From Chara braunii (lineage: Eukaryota > Streptophyta > Charophyceae > Charales > Characeae): a stretch of 34,157 nucleotides of DNA. Location of the stretch: positions 322,561 through 356,717 of the forward strand of contig BFEA01000870.1 in assembly GCA_003427395.1 (NCBI GenBank), read 5' to 3'. A program made the position numbers and the translations under genes. Shown piece after piece: positions 20,211 through 28,888 of the stretch. The first letter of the stretch is position 1. Each line of letters starts with the position of its first letter. The notes beneath the pieces were generated by a model. It had not been told where the DNA came from, ran no database searches, and saw only the letters and a list, made by a program, of their open reading frames with translations.

Positions 20211-21725
20211 TTAAAAAGGGTGAGTCGATACAAATCTCAATTTCATCTTTCCTCCCTTAGCAGTTTCCACAGCTTTCTTGAAGGCTTCAATTTGCCCATC
20301 CTCATCCTCGAGTTTACCAAGGGCTTTCATCATTTTCGAAACTTGATTGATTCCCACTGAAATCTCTTCTTTTGCTTCTCGTTTTCCTTCCTCCTTTAGT
20401 CTTCTAACTCTTTTAGCAGATTCCTCCCTCCTGATCGAATTAGTAGATAGTTGATGCTTGAAATCATTTTTCATACCGACCATAAAGGTCTGCTCTTGAG
20501 CAGTCTCTGGGTCCTGTGGACTGATCCAGGATGACCCCTGATGACTGAAAAATTGGATCGCCTTCATCCTATGCAAGAATGGAGTTCCCAAGATACAGTC
20601 ATGATCCAGATCAGGTACTACAAAACCTAGTAACTCCACAGTCATTGTCTCAACCTTGATAGTCAAATTATCAATAAATCATGCCGCGAACAGTTCTCCT
20701 GCAATATTACTCAGTACATTTTGTGCAGGTCTGTCAATTGATAAATTACAAGCTTCCATCGTTCTTCGCGAAAGAAGTATCATCTCTGCCCCAGAATCTA
20801 CTAGGGCTAGAATCTTCACTTGATTTATACGAATTGTAAGTTGTCCACCACCCATGGTTGCAAATTTCATCTTACAACCTGGTAGTGATCTATTCACTTG
20901 ATTGGGAAAGACCGACCCCAAATAATTAACTTCCATCTTCTTCTTCTCAATTAACCTCTTCAATTTTTCCCTTAGTTTGAGTCCTAATGTCATTGCTTCC
21001 TTGAAAGACAGTGTTACTTTCGTTTCTTCCAGCATCTTAGCAATTACATCAGAAATCACTGCCCCATCATCCAAATCACTCTTGAGAACATATTTTCTCT
21101 TTCTCCCCTTTTCATTTTTTTCCTGTGAACGCTCTGGTTCAGGATCATCAAGGATGTCAATAAGTGATTCCTCAGCCTTCTTTCTTTTCTTTTCTTCTAT
21201 CATTTGATACGTCATACTAGGTTGATAGTTCCTTACTTCACCAACCCTGACACTAGGTTCCATGATAAGTTCTGGGGGTAGATCACCATGGAATGACATC
21301 ATGTTAACCANNNNNNNNNNNNNNNNNNNNNNNNNNNNNNNNNNNNNNNNNNNNNNNNNNNNNNNNNNNNNNNNNNNNNNNNNNNNNNNNNNNNNNNNNN
21401 NNNNNNNNNNNNNNNNNNNNNNNNNGTTCCTTACTTCACCAACCCTGACACTAGGTTCCATGATAAGTTCTGGGGGTAGATCACCATGGAATGACATCAT
21501 GTTAACCAAGAAATGAGTAATTTCATTAGAAGAGGACTCTACTAACCCAGAGAGATTCTGAAATGTAGGGTTCCCTCCCAATGGAGACTCACTTGTTGAT
21601 GCCTCACTAGGCTCACACTCTGTCAATGTTAAAGACTGCAGCGACAACCCAATTGTGGTATAAGGGTCATCTGCTCTTTGTACCAGTTCATTAGGCAAGT
21701 CTCCTGTGAGGAAATGAACATTCAC
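20211..21725 (-). pseudogene. Gag-protease linker and retropepsin-like protease, broken
   Basis: The aspartic protease would cut the Gag-Pol polyprotein. Its active-site loop is visible as ALVDSGAEMILLS, the Asp codon lying at 20796-20798, and the second conserved hydrophobic-Gly element as DCILGTPFL. Between them an in-frame TGA (20679-20681) interrupts, after which the same frame continues to 20211. A further frameshift near 20200 separates it from RT. Upstream the linker is interrupted by an assembly gap. The frame is entered from gag; a missing base near 21745 puts it out of frame with the gag copy just before it. Confidence 0.85.
21228..21508. other. Assembly gap of 115 N flanked by an identical 83-bp duplication
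   Basis: Positions 21228-21310 and 21426-21508 are identical by eye and are separated by 115 N (21311-21425). This is the usual sign of two overlapping contig ends joined without merging, though a collapsed tandem repeat cannot be excluded. It creates a false duplication in the gag-protease linker. Confidence 0.9.
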
Positions 21726-22344
21726 ATTGACCTTTCCCTTCTTCTAATCTTCATCTTTTCATCATGTTTAAGAGCAAAAAGTCTCATACCTCCTGGATGT
21801 CTGGGGTCCAACTTATTCCATGAACTATCATATACATGGCCCATTTCATCTTTCTTTGTCACCCCACTTCTTACATCCTCCTCAAGTGGCTTACAGTAGG
21901 TGGTAGTATGTTCACTTTTGCCACAATAGTAGCAAGTAAAACTCCTCTTAGGACGCTCATCATATTTTCTTCTCTCTCTGTTTCCTCCATCACCATTCTT
22001 CTCATTCGTTTTGGTTCTGGACGAATCCCCCTTCTTGCCATGATTTTCGTTGTCATCATCATCGTCGCCATCTTCCCCACTTTCAACCTTTTTCTTTCCC
22101 CTGTCATCCACAGCATGTGTTGCAGGCCTTGCGGGCATAAAGTTAGCCATGACTTTTTGAAGAATATTCTCAGCAGTGAGATTGCTTCCTCTATTCATTC
22201 CATTCTCAGTCTCCCAATCCTTGGTCAAAGTACTGATCTGATCTAGTGACCATTTCTTATTTCTTATGGGAGACAGTAGGTAGAGTTCTTATAATTGCAA
22301 CCATTTCATCCCATCTGAGAGGATAGTGTTGAGCTTGATTAATG
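21536..22344. repeat. Tandem duplication of the gag 3' region, copy 1
   Basis: About 809 bp, repeated head to tail at 22345-23064. The shared boundary motif is ACTCTACTAACC on the left and GGATAGTG..GAGCTTGATTAA on the right. This copy holds the intact zinc knuckle. Confidence 0.9.
21893..21934 (-). other. Gag zinc knuckle (CCHC)
   Basis: CYYCGKSEHTTTYC fits CX2CX4HX4C, the nucleocapsid motif that binds element RNA. It follows a Lys/Glu/Asp-rich stretch. The knuckle in the other duplicate (about 22620-22660) is altered: its last cysteine is one residue closer, and it runs into a deletion. Confidence 0.95.
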
Positions 22345-23064
22345 ACTCTACTAACCAGAGGGATTCTGAAATGTAGGGTTCCCTCCAAATGGAGACTCAC
22401 TTGTTGATGCCTTACTAGGCTCACACTCTATCAATGTTAAAGATTGCAGAGACACCCAATTGTGGTATAAGGGTCATCTGCTCTTTGTACCAGTTCATTA
22501 GGCAAGTCTCTTGTGAGGAAATGAACATTCACATTGGCTTTTCTCTTCTTCTTAATCTTCATATTTTCATCATGTTTAAGAGCAAGAAGTCTCATACCTC
22601 CTAGGACGCTTTCGCCACAATAGCAGGTGGTAGTATGTCCACTTTCGCCACAATAGTAGCAAGTAAAACTCCTCTTAGGACGCTCATCATATTTTCTTCA
22701 CTCTCTGTTTCCTCCATCACCATTTTCCCCATTCCTTTTGGTTCTGGACGAATCCCCTTTCTTACCATGATTTTCGTTGTCATCATCATCGTCGTCATCT
22801 TCCTCACTTTCAGCCTTTTTCTTTCCCCTGTCATTCACAACATGTGTTGCAGGCCTTGCGGGCATGAAGTTAGCCATTATTTTTTGAAGAATATTCTCAG
22901 CAGTCAGATTGCTTCCTCTATTCATTTCATTCTCAGTCTCCCAATCCTTGGCAAAAGTACTGATCTGATCCAGTGACCATTTCTTATGGGAGACAGTAGG
23001 TAGAGTTCTTATAATTGCAACCATTTCATCCCATCTGAGAGGATAGTGCCGAGCTTGATTAAGG
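22345..23064. repeat. Tandem duplication of the gag 3' region, copy 2
   Basis: About 720 bp, the partner of 21536-22344. It is shorter mainly because of a deletion near 22600, where the zinc-knuckle sequence runs into a second knuckle-like fragment. Confidence 0.9.
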
Positions 23065-23657
23065 ACTGCTTGCCTTTCAGTGTCAGTAAAATTTATCAAA
23101 AATATATGGCATCTGTGAGCTTCGTCCAAATATGAAATTCTTCTTGCCGTTCGGATGAAGGTTTGAAAAAAAACATTGAAAGTGTCATATTTAACTCTCC
23201 TGATGTTAAGTAAATCCTTAGTCGTTGTTGAAACTGAATCTTTATCGAATTCCTTTTTCAGTCTCTTCTTGACTTCTTCCCAAGTAGTAGCATCTTCCAT
23301 TAGTTCCTGAACTGTCAATCTTGAGTCAGTATCACAATAAGATAGGAGGTGCTTAAGCCGTTGCTTATCGGTCCAGCCATAACTGAGTCCAAATATTTCA
23401 TACTCGTCCAATAAGTCATTAACCTGAGGTCCTCTGAAGCAGAGAATTCTCTCATCTGGCCTCTTTGCTCTTGCAATGTCTGACCCTCCTTTTATAGTAT
23501 CAACTCTCTCGACCAGTTCTCGTATAACCCCAACCAAGGCCTCCTCATTGGTCCCTGCTGATGTACTTGGTTTTGCTCGCCCTGCCATCTTGACCATAGA
23601 CTTTTTCCCAAGTACTCCCTTCTCTTTCTATAACTCTTGTCATTTTTCTTCTGCTCT

Positions 23658-23925
23658 TCAATCTCTCACTCTTCTCGCAAGAGATACAAACTCGTTCCTC
23701 TCTTCTCTTGTCTGCTCCACCCCCTGAGAGTTCTGTACATATAGGGTATAAGCAATCATTGATTGGGTAGTGATCAAGGACAGTGCAATCCTTCTCAGCC
23801 TTCCAATGTAATTTTCAATCAATTATTTCTCATTCCCTACTCAGTCTTCTGTCATACCCCTTTATAGTACCCCGGATCATAAAATATCGAGTCAGGTCTA
23901 TAATCTCACAGTCAAATTGCATCAT
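23658..23925 (-). pseudogene. ORF I, accessory family 2 (broken)
   Basis: An ATG at 23925 follows the TAA of ORF H with no spacer. The first 30 codons run MQFDCEIIDLTRYFMIRGTI and on to a TGA at 23830-23832. Another frame, opening after a TAA at 23823-23825, then reads RLRRIALSLITTQSMIAYTL and ends FVSLARRVRD at a TGA (23658-23660). That second half matches ORF H (RMRDSALRIITDQTEISYLL and RVSLARRINS), so the two halves were one gene, broken by a frameshift and a stop near 23825-23835. No known domain is recognised. It lies just before gag. I made these reads by eye. Confidence 0.6.
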
Positions 23926-24215
23926 TTACAGCCCACTGTTGATCCTTCTTGCAAGAGAGACCCGTTCCTGAAAAGTGTGGTATGATACTCTCTCAGTAGT
24001 TCCCACTTTTACCACCTTTAACAGATAACTTATCTCAGTCTGGTCAGTGATAATTCTCAAGGCAGAATCTCTCATGCGATCCAAAAAAGGCTGCAAAAAC
24101 TCAAGCTCATCCAGGGTAGATAGTTTCTATCAGAGATCCGAAGAGTCCCTACTATCTTGACTACTCTACCTTCTAACACAACTCCTAGTGTTAGTTGTTC
24201 AGTCAAACTCGGCAT
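23926..24215 (-). pseudogene. ORF H, accessory family 2 (frameshifted)
   Basis: An ATG at 24215 (MPSLTEQLTLGVVLEG) lies two bases after the stop of the frame-corrected ORF G. The first frame reads to about DRNYL. A frame change near 24110-24120 then leads to TLDELEFLQPFLDRMRDSAL and RVSLARRINSGL, ending in TAA at 23926-23928. The second half is paralogous to ORF I, and the first halves also correspond (VKIVGTLRISDR against FMIRGTIKGYDR). It appears to be a small, mostly helical soluble protein of about 95 residues. No family is recognised. The TAA abuts the ATG of ORF I. Confidence 0.6.
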
Positions 24216-24217
24216 TG

Positions 24218-24765
24218 CTAATCATCATAAGCAACATCTGAAAGGTAGATCTCAAGTTGGACATAATCAGGGATCTCGAATCTTTGTTCAAAGGTACTCA
24301 GGAGTAGGGATTTTATCATCACAGTGAAGTCTTTTTCTCTTGCTCTACCAATCTCAGCGATGGCTTCCAACAGAGGCATCCAATCTCTTCTGTCTTCAAG
24401 TCCTTTAGCAAGAGAGAATTCAGGAAGCTTTCAAATTGTCTTACCTCTTTCCCCCATGTCACTTTTCTCTTTAGCTTTTCAAGCCACTCCTTGACTCTTA
24501 TGAGACTAATATAAGCGTTTGTTTGACACTTCAAGTAGTCACCTCCCTCTTCTAGGCCTGCTGGTACATAAATCCGTACGTCCAGACTGCCAGTACTTAG
24601 GAATTTGACCACTGGGATATGAAATACTATGGGCCCTCTCTCACAAGTCTCATACCTGAGGATCACAAAATGATTATCACACCCTATCACCTAATAGAGT
24701 CTACCTCTCACAGTAGTTATCCTGACTACTGAGAGTACTCTTCTTGGACTCTCTTCACTTTCCAT
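24218..24765 (-). pseudogene. ORF G, accessory family 1 (stop and frameshift)
   Basis: An ATG at 24765 (MESEESPRRVLSVVRITTVRG) lies inside the end of the preceding ORF. A TAG at 24691-24693 interrupts, and the frame resumes as IGCDNHFVILRYETCERG. The family core follows: a strand, then LDVRIYVPAG and a helix. Near 24400 a frameshift hides the C-terminal motif, found in another frame as DWMPLLEAIAEIGRAREK. That frame runs on to a TAG at 24218-24220. The motif parallels ORF E (DWFAVIEFAQKVKR) and ORF D (NWMPIINMVLTREKR). The shared IT-T-RG segment links it to ORF D (ITTRGIF). Function unknown. Confidence 0.65.
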
Positions 24766-25172
24766 GCAAACTTTAACATGGCATATCAATTGTCTCTTGG
24801 GAATGTGAGTCCCTTAACAGGTGGAGATGGTATCCCAACGAAAGGTCTTACATAGGTACTAAAGGATAAGTTTCTCCCTTCCCGCCTTAATCTTCTTTTC
24901 CCATCATGTGCAAGATCCGAAGCTCGTTGCCAATACGCACTTTTTCGGCTTTCATCAAATCTTTGCTTCGGCACATAAATCCCAATATCATATTNATCAA
25001 GATCAATAAAATAACATGTAAGAACATACAGACTGTCTTGTTCTTGTCCTGATCCCTTTATGGCTTCATACCTCACAATCTCATAGGGAATTACAACTCT
25101 ACACGCTATATAATTAAGAGAGTCCAACAGCTTGTCTGACTTAGCCTTACTCAGCTCTTCATGACCTCTCAT
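24726..25172 (-). pseudogene. ORF F, accessory family 1 (TGA in place of the conserved Trp)
   Basis: The chosen ATG is at 25172 (MRGHEELSKAKSD), since the frame is closed by a TGA only a few codons further upstream. Core motifs are VIPYEIVRYE, LYVLTCYFIDLD and YDIGIYVP, and one ambiguous base (N at 24995) falls inside. The frame ends at a TGA (24786-24788) exactly where ORFs C, D, E and G have Trp. The same frame then continues YAMLKFAWKVKR to a TAG at 24726-24728. A TGG-to-TGA change is the simplest reading. The extended frame overlaps the start of ORF G by 40 nt. It is most similar to ORF E. Confidence 0.7.
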
Positions 25173-25228
25173 CAGTCTAAGTTTAGGCCTCTCTTTCAAG
25201 GGTACATAACATCAACTCATCAGACTCT

Positions 25229-25705
25229 TTAACCTCTTTTCACTTTCTGGGCAAACTCAATCACCGCAAACCAATCATCTTTTGATAAATTTATATCAGG
25301 TAAGGGAGAAGCTGGGAATGCCTTGAAGGCAGTAAATCGCGTAGATCCAGTGAAACACTTGTTCTCTCTCTCAAGCCTCTCTTTCTCTCTCAGTACCACC
25401 TCTTCAGCAAATCCCCAACATCTCCCATACACTGCGTCAGCATTTCTTTCTTTTGGGACATAGATTTTCACATCATACACATCCAGGTCTGTGAAATAGA
25501 ACGTCAATACATATAATCGTTCCTGTTCCCATCCGCTCTCGACCATCTCATACCTGACAACTTCGTACGGAAATGCCTCTCTCTTGCTTAGAGTATTCAG
25601 TGACCTTAGGAGACATTCAATCTTCTCTTGACTTGGACCCGAACCTCTGCCAAAATTTGACCTTCTTTGTCTGATTACTTCTGCTGAAATCTCTTCAGCT
25701 CTCAT
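25229..25705 (-). CDS. ORF E, accessory family 1 (intact, best representative)
   Basis: An ATG at 25705 (MRAEEISAEVIRQRR) gives 158 codons with no break. In order: a basic N-terminal part; LNTLSKREAFPYEVVRYE; hydrophobic strand LYVLTFYFTDLD; the core motif VYDVKIYVPKE; a long charged helix ending EKERLERE; a Pro-rich turn FPASPLPD; and the C-terminal DDWFAVIEFAQKVKRG. There is no signal peptide or membrane segment. The alternating strand and helix pattern suggests a compact alpha/beta fold of unknown function. The start overlaps the frame-corrected end of ORF D by 11 nt (ATGAGAGCTGA). I do not recognise the family. Confidence 0.75.
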   Translation of the reverse strand: MRAEEISAEVIRQRRSNFGRGSGPSQEKIECLLRSLNTLSKREAFPYEVVRYEMVESGWEQERLYVLTFYFTDLDVYDVKIYVPKERNADAVYGRCWGFAEEVVLREKERLERENKCFTGSTRFTAFKAFPASPLPDINLSKDDWFAVIEFAQKVKRG

Positions 25706-26106
25706 GACCACCGTTTCTTTTCTCTCTTGTCAATACCATGTTAATTATCGGCATCCAGTTAGTCCCATCACAATAACTGTCAGGTATAGGAGGGATTCGA
25801 ACAGTCTTGTACGTTACTGAAATTATACCCTATTCCACTTTCTTCTTTTGCTTGATAAAATCTTTTTTCATCATAAATAAATTCGATCACAATCTCCCAT
25901 AACCAATTAAAATCCTCACCATCGTTGCTGCTTCCTTCCTTGACATAGGGGCGGATATCATAGATATCTCCTTCCAAGAAGTGAGTCAGCACTACGCAGA
26001 TGGTTGAGTCACAAGAACGATAGTCCCAACAAGCCTCATATTTGTAAGAAAATATTCCTCTTGTGGTAATTTTTGGCAACTCTTTCAGAGTACCGTCGAT
26101 CAGCAT
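25695..26106 (-). pseudogene. ORF D, accessory family 1 (frameshifted near the C terminus)
   Basis: An ATG at 26106 starts the first accessory ORF after the PBS. The frame gives ITTRGIFSYKYEACWDY, strand VVLTHFLEGD, core IYDIRPYVKEG, and a helix with WEIVIEFIYDEKRFYQ. It then runs to a stop at 25780. The family C terminus appears in another frame from about 25825: Pro-rich IPPIPD, then NWMPIINMVLTREKR, ending in TGA at 25695-25697. A single frameshift near 25825 explains both. The frame-corrected end overlaps the ORF E start. Confidence 0.65.
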
Positions 26107-26421
26107 TTGTCTCGATCCGTCTCACTCTCTTTCTTTCAACTCCTTTTAGCGTGTTGAGCGATAATTGGGCATACCTGGTGTCAAGCTTGATCCTCTCCAG
26201 TCAATAGTATCAATCTCATTTTTCCGATCCAGTGTGGTACCTCACACAGGGAAGAAATAAATCACAGTTAGCAGTCGTGATTTTCAAGAAAATCGGGACT
26301 CAAATGAGAATAATAAAATTAACATGAAGCTTCACAAAAATATCAGCAGTTCTCACGTCCTAATCAAAGCTCAAAGATGATGATGACCCAGATTCGTTCC
26401 GAACACGAAAATCTTTTCATG
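26107..26421. other. Untranslated leader between PBS and ORF D
   Basis: 315 bp with no open frame of note. In this element class such leaders carry packaging and dimerisation signals, but none can be identified by eye. Confidence 0.5.
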
Positions 26422-26439
26422 TCCCCAGCAACGGCGCCA
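26422..26439 (-). other. Primer-binding site, tRNA-Asp type
   Basis: On the minus strand the 18 bases are TGGCGCCGTTGCTGGGGA, beginning 4 nt after the LTR end. This pairs with the 3' end of eukaryotic tRNA-Asp (...CCCCGGCAACGGCGCCA) with one G-U-type difference. The same primer class is known from plant Tat/Athila elements. It is the site where minus-strand DNA synthesis would start, and it confirms both orientation and LTR boundary. Confidence 0.9.
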
Positions 26440-26631
26440 TTTTTGTCGCACTTTTTCCAGCCGAGCCGCATCGAGCGACAGGAAAGCCAACAGGCTGTTA
26501 CGCAGGATTTTGTGTGCGATTGCAATAAATAAAATAAATTAAATAATGCAAATTCCTTCCTGTTGTGTGCGTCCCGCTTCGAGCGAGACCCTTCAATTGC
26601 GGTCTTCGCCGGTCCCCGGTCTTATGAATCT

Positions 26632-26637
26632 TTTATT
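26632..26637 (-). promoter_or_regulatory. Candidate AATAAA hexamer in the 5' LTR
   Basis: Same position relative to the LTR end as 6624-6629. If it works in the 3' LTR, the RNA must read through it here, which raises doubt about its use. Confidence 0.25.
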
Positions 26638-27030
26638 TTGATTTGGAACAGCAGAGAATTATGCAAATAATAATCATAAAATTATGGGGTGTTGTGCAAG
26701 CTTCAATTATGTCAATCTAATTTTGAGAACTATGACAAAACGTCCACAATGGCAATCATCAACCAAGAATAATGCAGAGAACAAGACTGACTGACTCGAA
26801 CAAAACATGGGCAATCGAGTGAGACAAAAATGAAGACTCATAATAATCTCAGAAAGTACATGTAAACGGGCATGGTCAGCACCTCCCAAGAGTTTCACTC
26901 ATCCTCTGGTCAGTCTCTCTCAATCTCTTTTCACTGATCTTCTCTGGTGTCGAGACCCACGCCCTCGTACAATCTGAGACTGAGGCTTCGTGACGAAAAG
27001 CCACCTGTAGCCAGCTAGCTCTGAGCATGG

Positions 27031-27583
27031 TCATCCGAGGCACATGACACGGTAGTTGACCATTGAGCAAAACTCCTCCCACAAAGTAGGCAGTCCATCC
27101 AATGAAAAGACTCCTCGCCTGAGGTAGGGGTACTCGGTGGGCTTTGTCAACGCCTCAATGTCGATCACCGCCAGAGAGATGTACCTCTTTGCCAATCCAA
27201 TCACGTCCAGCCAACTCGTACCATCTGTGAGAAGAAAAGGGACTGGAGGCCTAGGATAGTCAGTATAGAGCATAGGTCCGTAGCCGCGGATCAGCGTAGT
27301 GCCACTCTCATCGAGCTCTCTATCTCTCTGCTCAAGGTATTAAGTGGCTGAGATCCAGAGTGGATCAAAAAGCTCATGAGTCTCCTTGCCCTTCTTCAGA
27401 TAAGACCCTCAGGTCGTGGATAGTGCCATCAACAAAACTGGTATGGACAACGAAGATTGACAGATCTCCTTGTTTGGAAACAATGACACTAACATACTGA
27501 TAATGAAATGCCTCTTTGCAAGAGATCGGATTAAGGTTGGCCAACACTGACTCACTGACCTCAGTAGACTTAACTGTGCTCAT
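27031..27583 (-). pseudogene. ORF C, 5' LTR copy (broken)
   Basis: This is the counterpart of 7025-7576, with an ATG at 27583. An extra C near 27405 shifts the frame after TIHDLR, and a Glu codon of the ATEYFEQ segment has become TAA near 27343. The C-terminal part from MLYTDYPRPP onward (27273-27031) remains open. The breaks arose after insertion, since the other LTR copy is intact. Confidence 0.75.
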
Positions 27584-27775
27584 GAGTACCCTTGCCAGTA
27601 CAAGTTGATCAGATGGTCCTGGAGAACTGGTTACCCAACTGATTGCAGAAAGTTGATTGCTGTTTTTTGTTGCTGTTCTTAGTTGCAGTTCTTCGGTTGT
27701 CGTTCTCTGTTGTCGTTCGGACCAACTGACTGCTGCTACTGAGACTACTGCTCTGAAGAGTTGTTTCCCCAACTA

Positions 27776-28006
27776 CTGATTGGTTGTTGTTCAGAAAACT
27801 GACTGGTTGCTGTTCGAAAAACTGACTGGTTACTGTTTTGAAAACTGGCTGGTTACTGTTCTGACAACTTGATTGCTCTCCGTTCTAGAAGACTGATTGC
27901 TCGTTGTTCTGGAAATTGACTGTCCGCTGTTCCAAAACTGATTACTCACTATCCCGGAAACTGAACACTTGCTGTTCTGGAAACTAATTACTTGCTGTTT
28001 TCTGAA
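27776..28006. repeat. 23-bp tandem repeat, 10 units (5' LTR)
   Basis: Counterpart of 7769-7999, same number of units with scattered substitutions. Confidence 0.85.
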
Positions 28007-28040
28007 TATTGTTCCTTAAGTATTGCTTTTGAAGACTGAG

Positions 28041-28131
28041 TCTGAATGTTGGGTCCGAATGTTGGATCTGAATGTTGGATCTGAATGCTGAGTCTGAATG
28101 TTGGGTCTGAATGTTGCTTCTGAATATTGCT
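28041..28131. repeat. 13-bp tandem repeat, 7 units (5' LTR)
   Basis: Counterpart of 8034-8124, same seven units. Confidence 0.88.
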
Positions 28132-28170
28132 TATAAAGGTCTATTGTCGTTTGAGTTGACTACTTGCCGA

Positions 28171-28368
28171 TCAAGCACAGATTGTGTAGTGACTAAATCC
28201 ACTGTTAATTGTCGTTCTGAGCACCGCTCTAAATACTTGTTCTGAACGTAGTTCCAAGCACCGTCTCGAGAACCGCACTGAGTACAGTTTTGAATACAGT
28301 TCAGAGTACAATTCCGAGTGCAACTTTGAGTGCAGTTTTGAATACAGTTCAGAGTACCATCTGAACAT
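28171..28368 (-). repeat. 12-bp repeats encoding YSEL/YSKL (5' LTR)
   Basis: Counterpart of 8134-8361. The frame is open for 65 codons from an ATG at 28368. Confidence 0.55.
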
Positions 28369-28452
28369 TGGGAACTGTTCTGAGCGTTGTTCTGAGCCTT
28401 AACACAGCTCGGAGCATTGAAACTGCTCTAAACACTGTGCCAACAGGACAGC

Positions 28453-28770
28453 CTAGAGCTTCGCCTTGGCCTTTTCCACAGTCTTTAAAGAGGAGCTGAC
28501 ACTGTGCATCCTATCATTGTCTCCATAAAAATAGATCACATATTCGATGTACTTCTCACCCTTTACCCTCTGGACTGCGTACTCACGTTGAACTTTTTTA
28601 TGTAACTCTATGTCCTGGTATGCTTCTTTCTCCCATCCTTCTCTTTTACCCCTGTTCAGTCCACTCTTCACTACCAGGACTTCGTTCTCCCTCATGACTG
28701 TTACGCCGATTATATCAACTGGGTTACCAGTCGGGTTCAAACAGTCTGCATTGAAAGGTGTAGAGAACAA
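28453..28770 (-). CDS. ORF B, 5' LTR copy
   Basis: Counterpart of 8451-8771, open throughout, with a slightly different last codon because of a short deletion next to the stop. The first real ATG is again the one opening MRE(N/D)EVLVVKSG. Function unknown. Confidence 0.45.
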   Translation of the reverse strand: MFSTPFNADCLNPTGNPVDIIGVTVMRENEVLVVKSGLNRGKREGWEKEAYQDIELHKKVQREYAVQRVKGEKYIEYVIYFYGDNDRMHSVSSSLKTVEKAKAKL

Positions 28771-28812
28771 CCCTCAAGGGGTACTGAATAACTGAAAAGT
28801 ATTATTCCTTTT

Positions 28813-28882
28813 TATATATATATACATATATATATGTCCATATATATATATGTATATATAGATATATATATATATATATATA
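28813..28882. repeat. (TA)n microsatellite in 5' LTR
   Basis: Interrupted TA run, with a unit count different from 8813-8874. Confidence 0.95.
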
Positions 28883-28888
28883 TGAGTC

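Larger units (their letters stand above)
21722..23597 (-). pseudogene. gag: Gag structural protein, disrupted by tandem duplication and stops
   Basis: Gag forms the particle that packages element RNA. The N-terminal part starts at an ATG at 23597 (MVKMAGRAKP). It carries a capsid-like helical region with CFRGPQVNDLLDEYEIF, TDKQRLKHLLSYC and WEEVKKRLKKEF, typical of retrotransposon Gag. An acidic/basic linker and zinc knuckle follow. The 3' part is tandemly duplicated. In the first copy met by the ribosome, an in-frame TGA at 22698-22700 replaces an Arg codon kept in the second copy. The second copy has its own stop near 22260. The first frame alone is 299 codons. Immediately upstream lie the accessory ORFs, the last ending 60 nt before this ATG. 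Confidence 0.9.

Noticed and set aside
20679-24788. Reassigned stop codon (TGA as Trp) to explain the TGA at a conserved Trp
   Set aside because: TGG is used for Trp throughout pol, other interruptions are TAA and TAG, and several frameshifts are present. Ordinary decay explains all of them.
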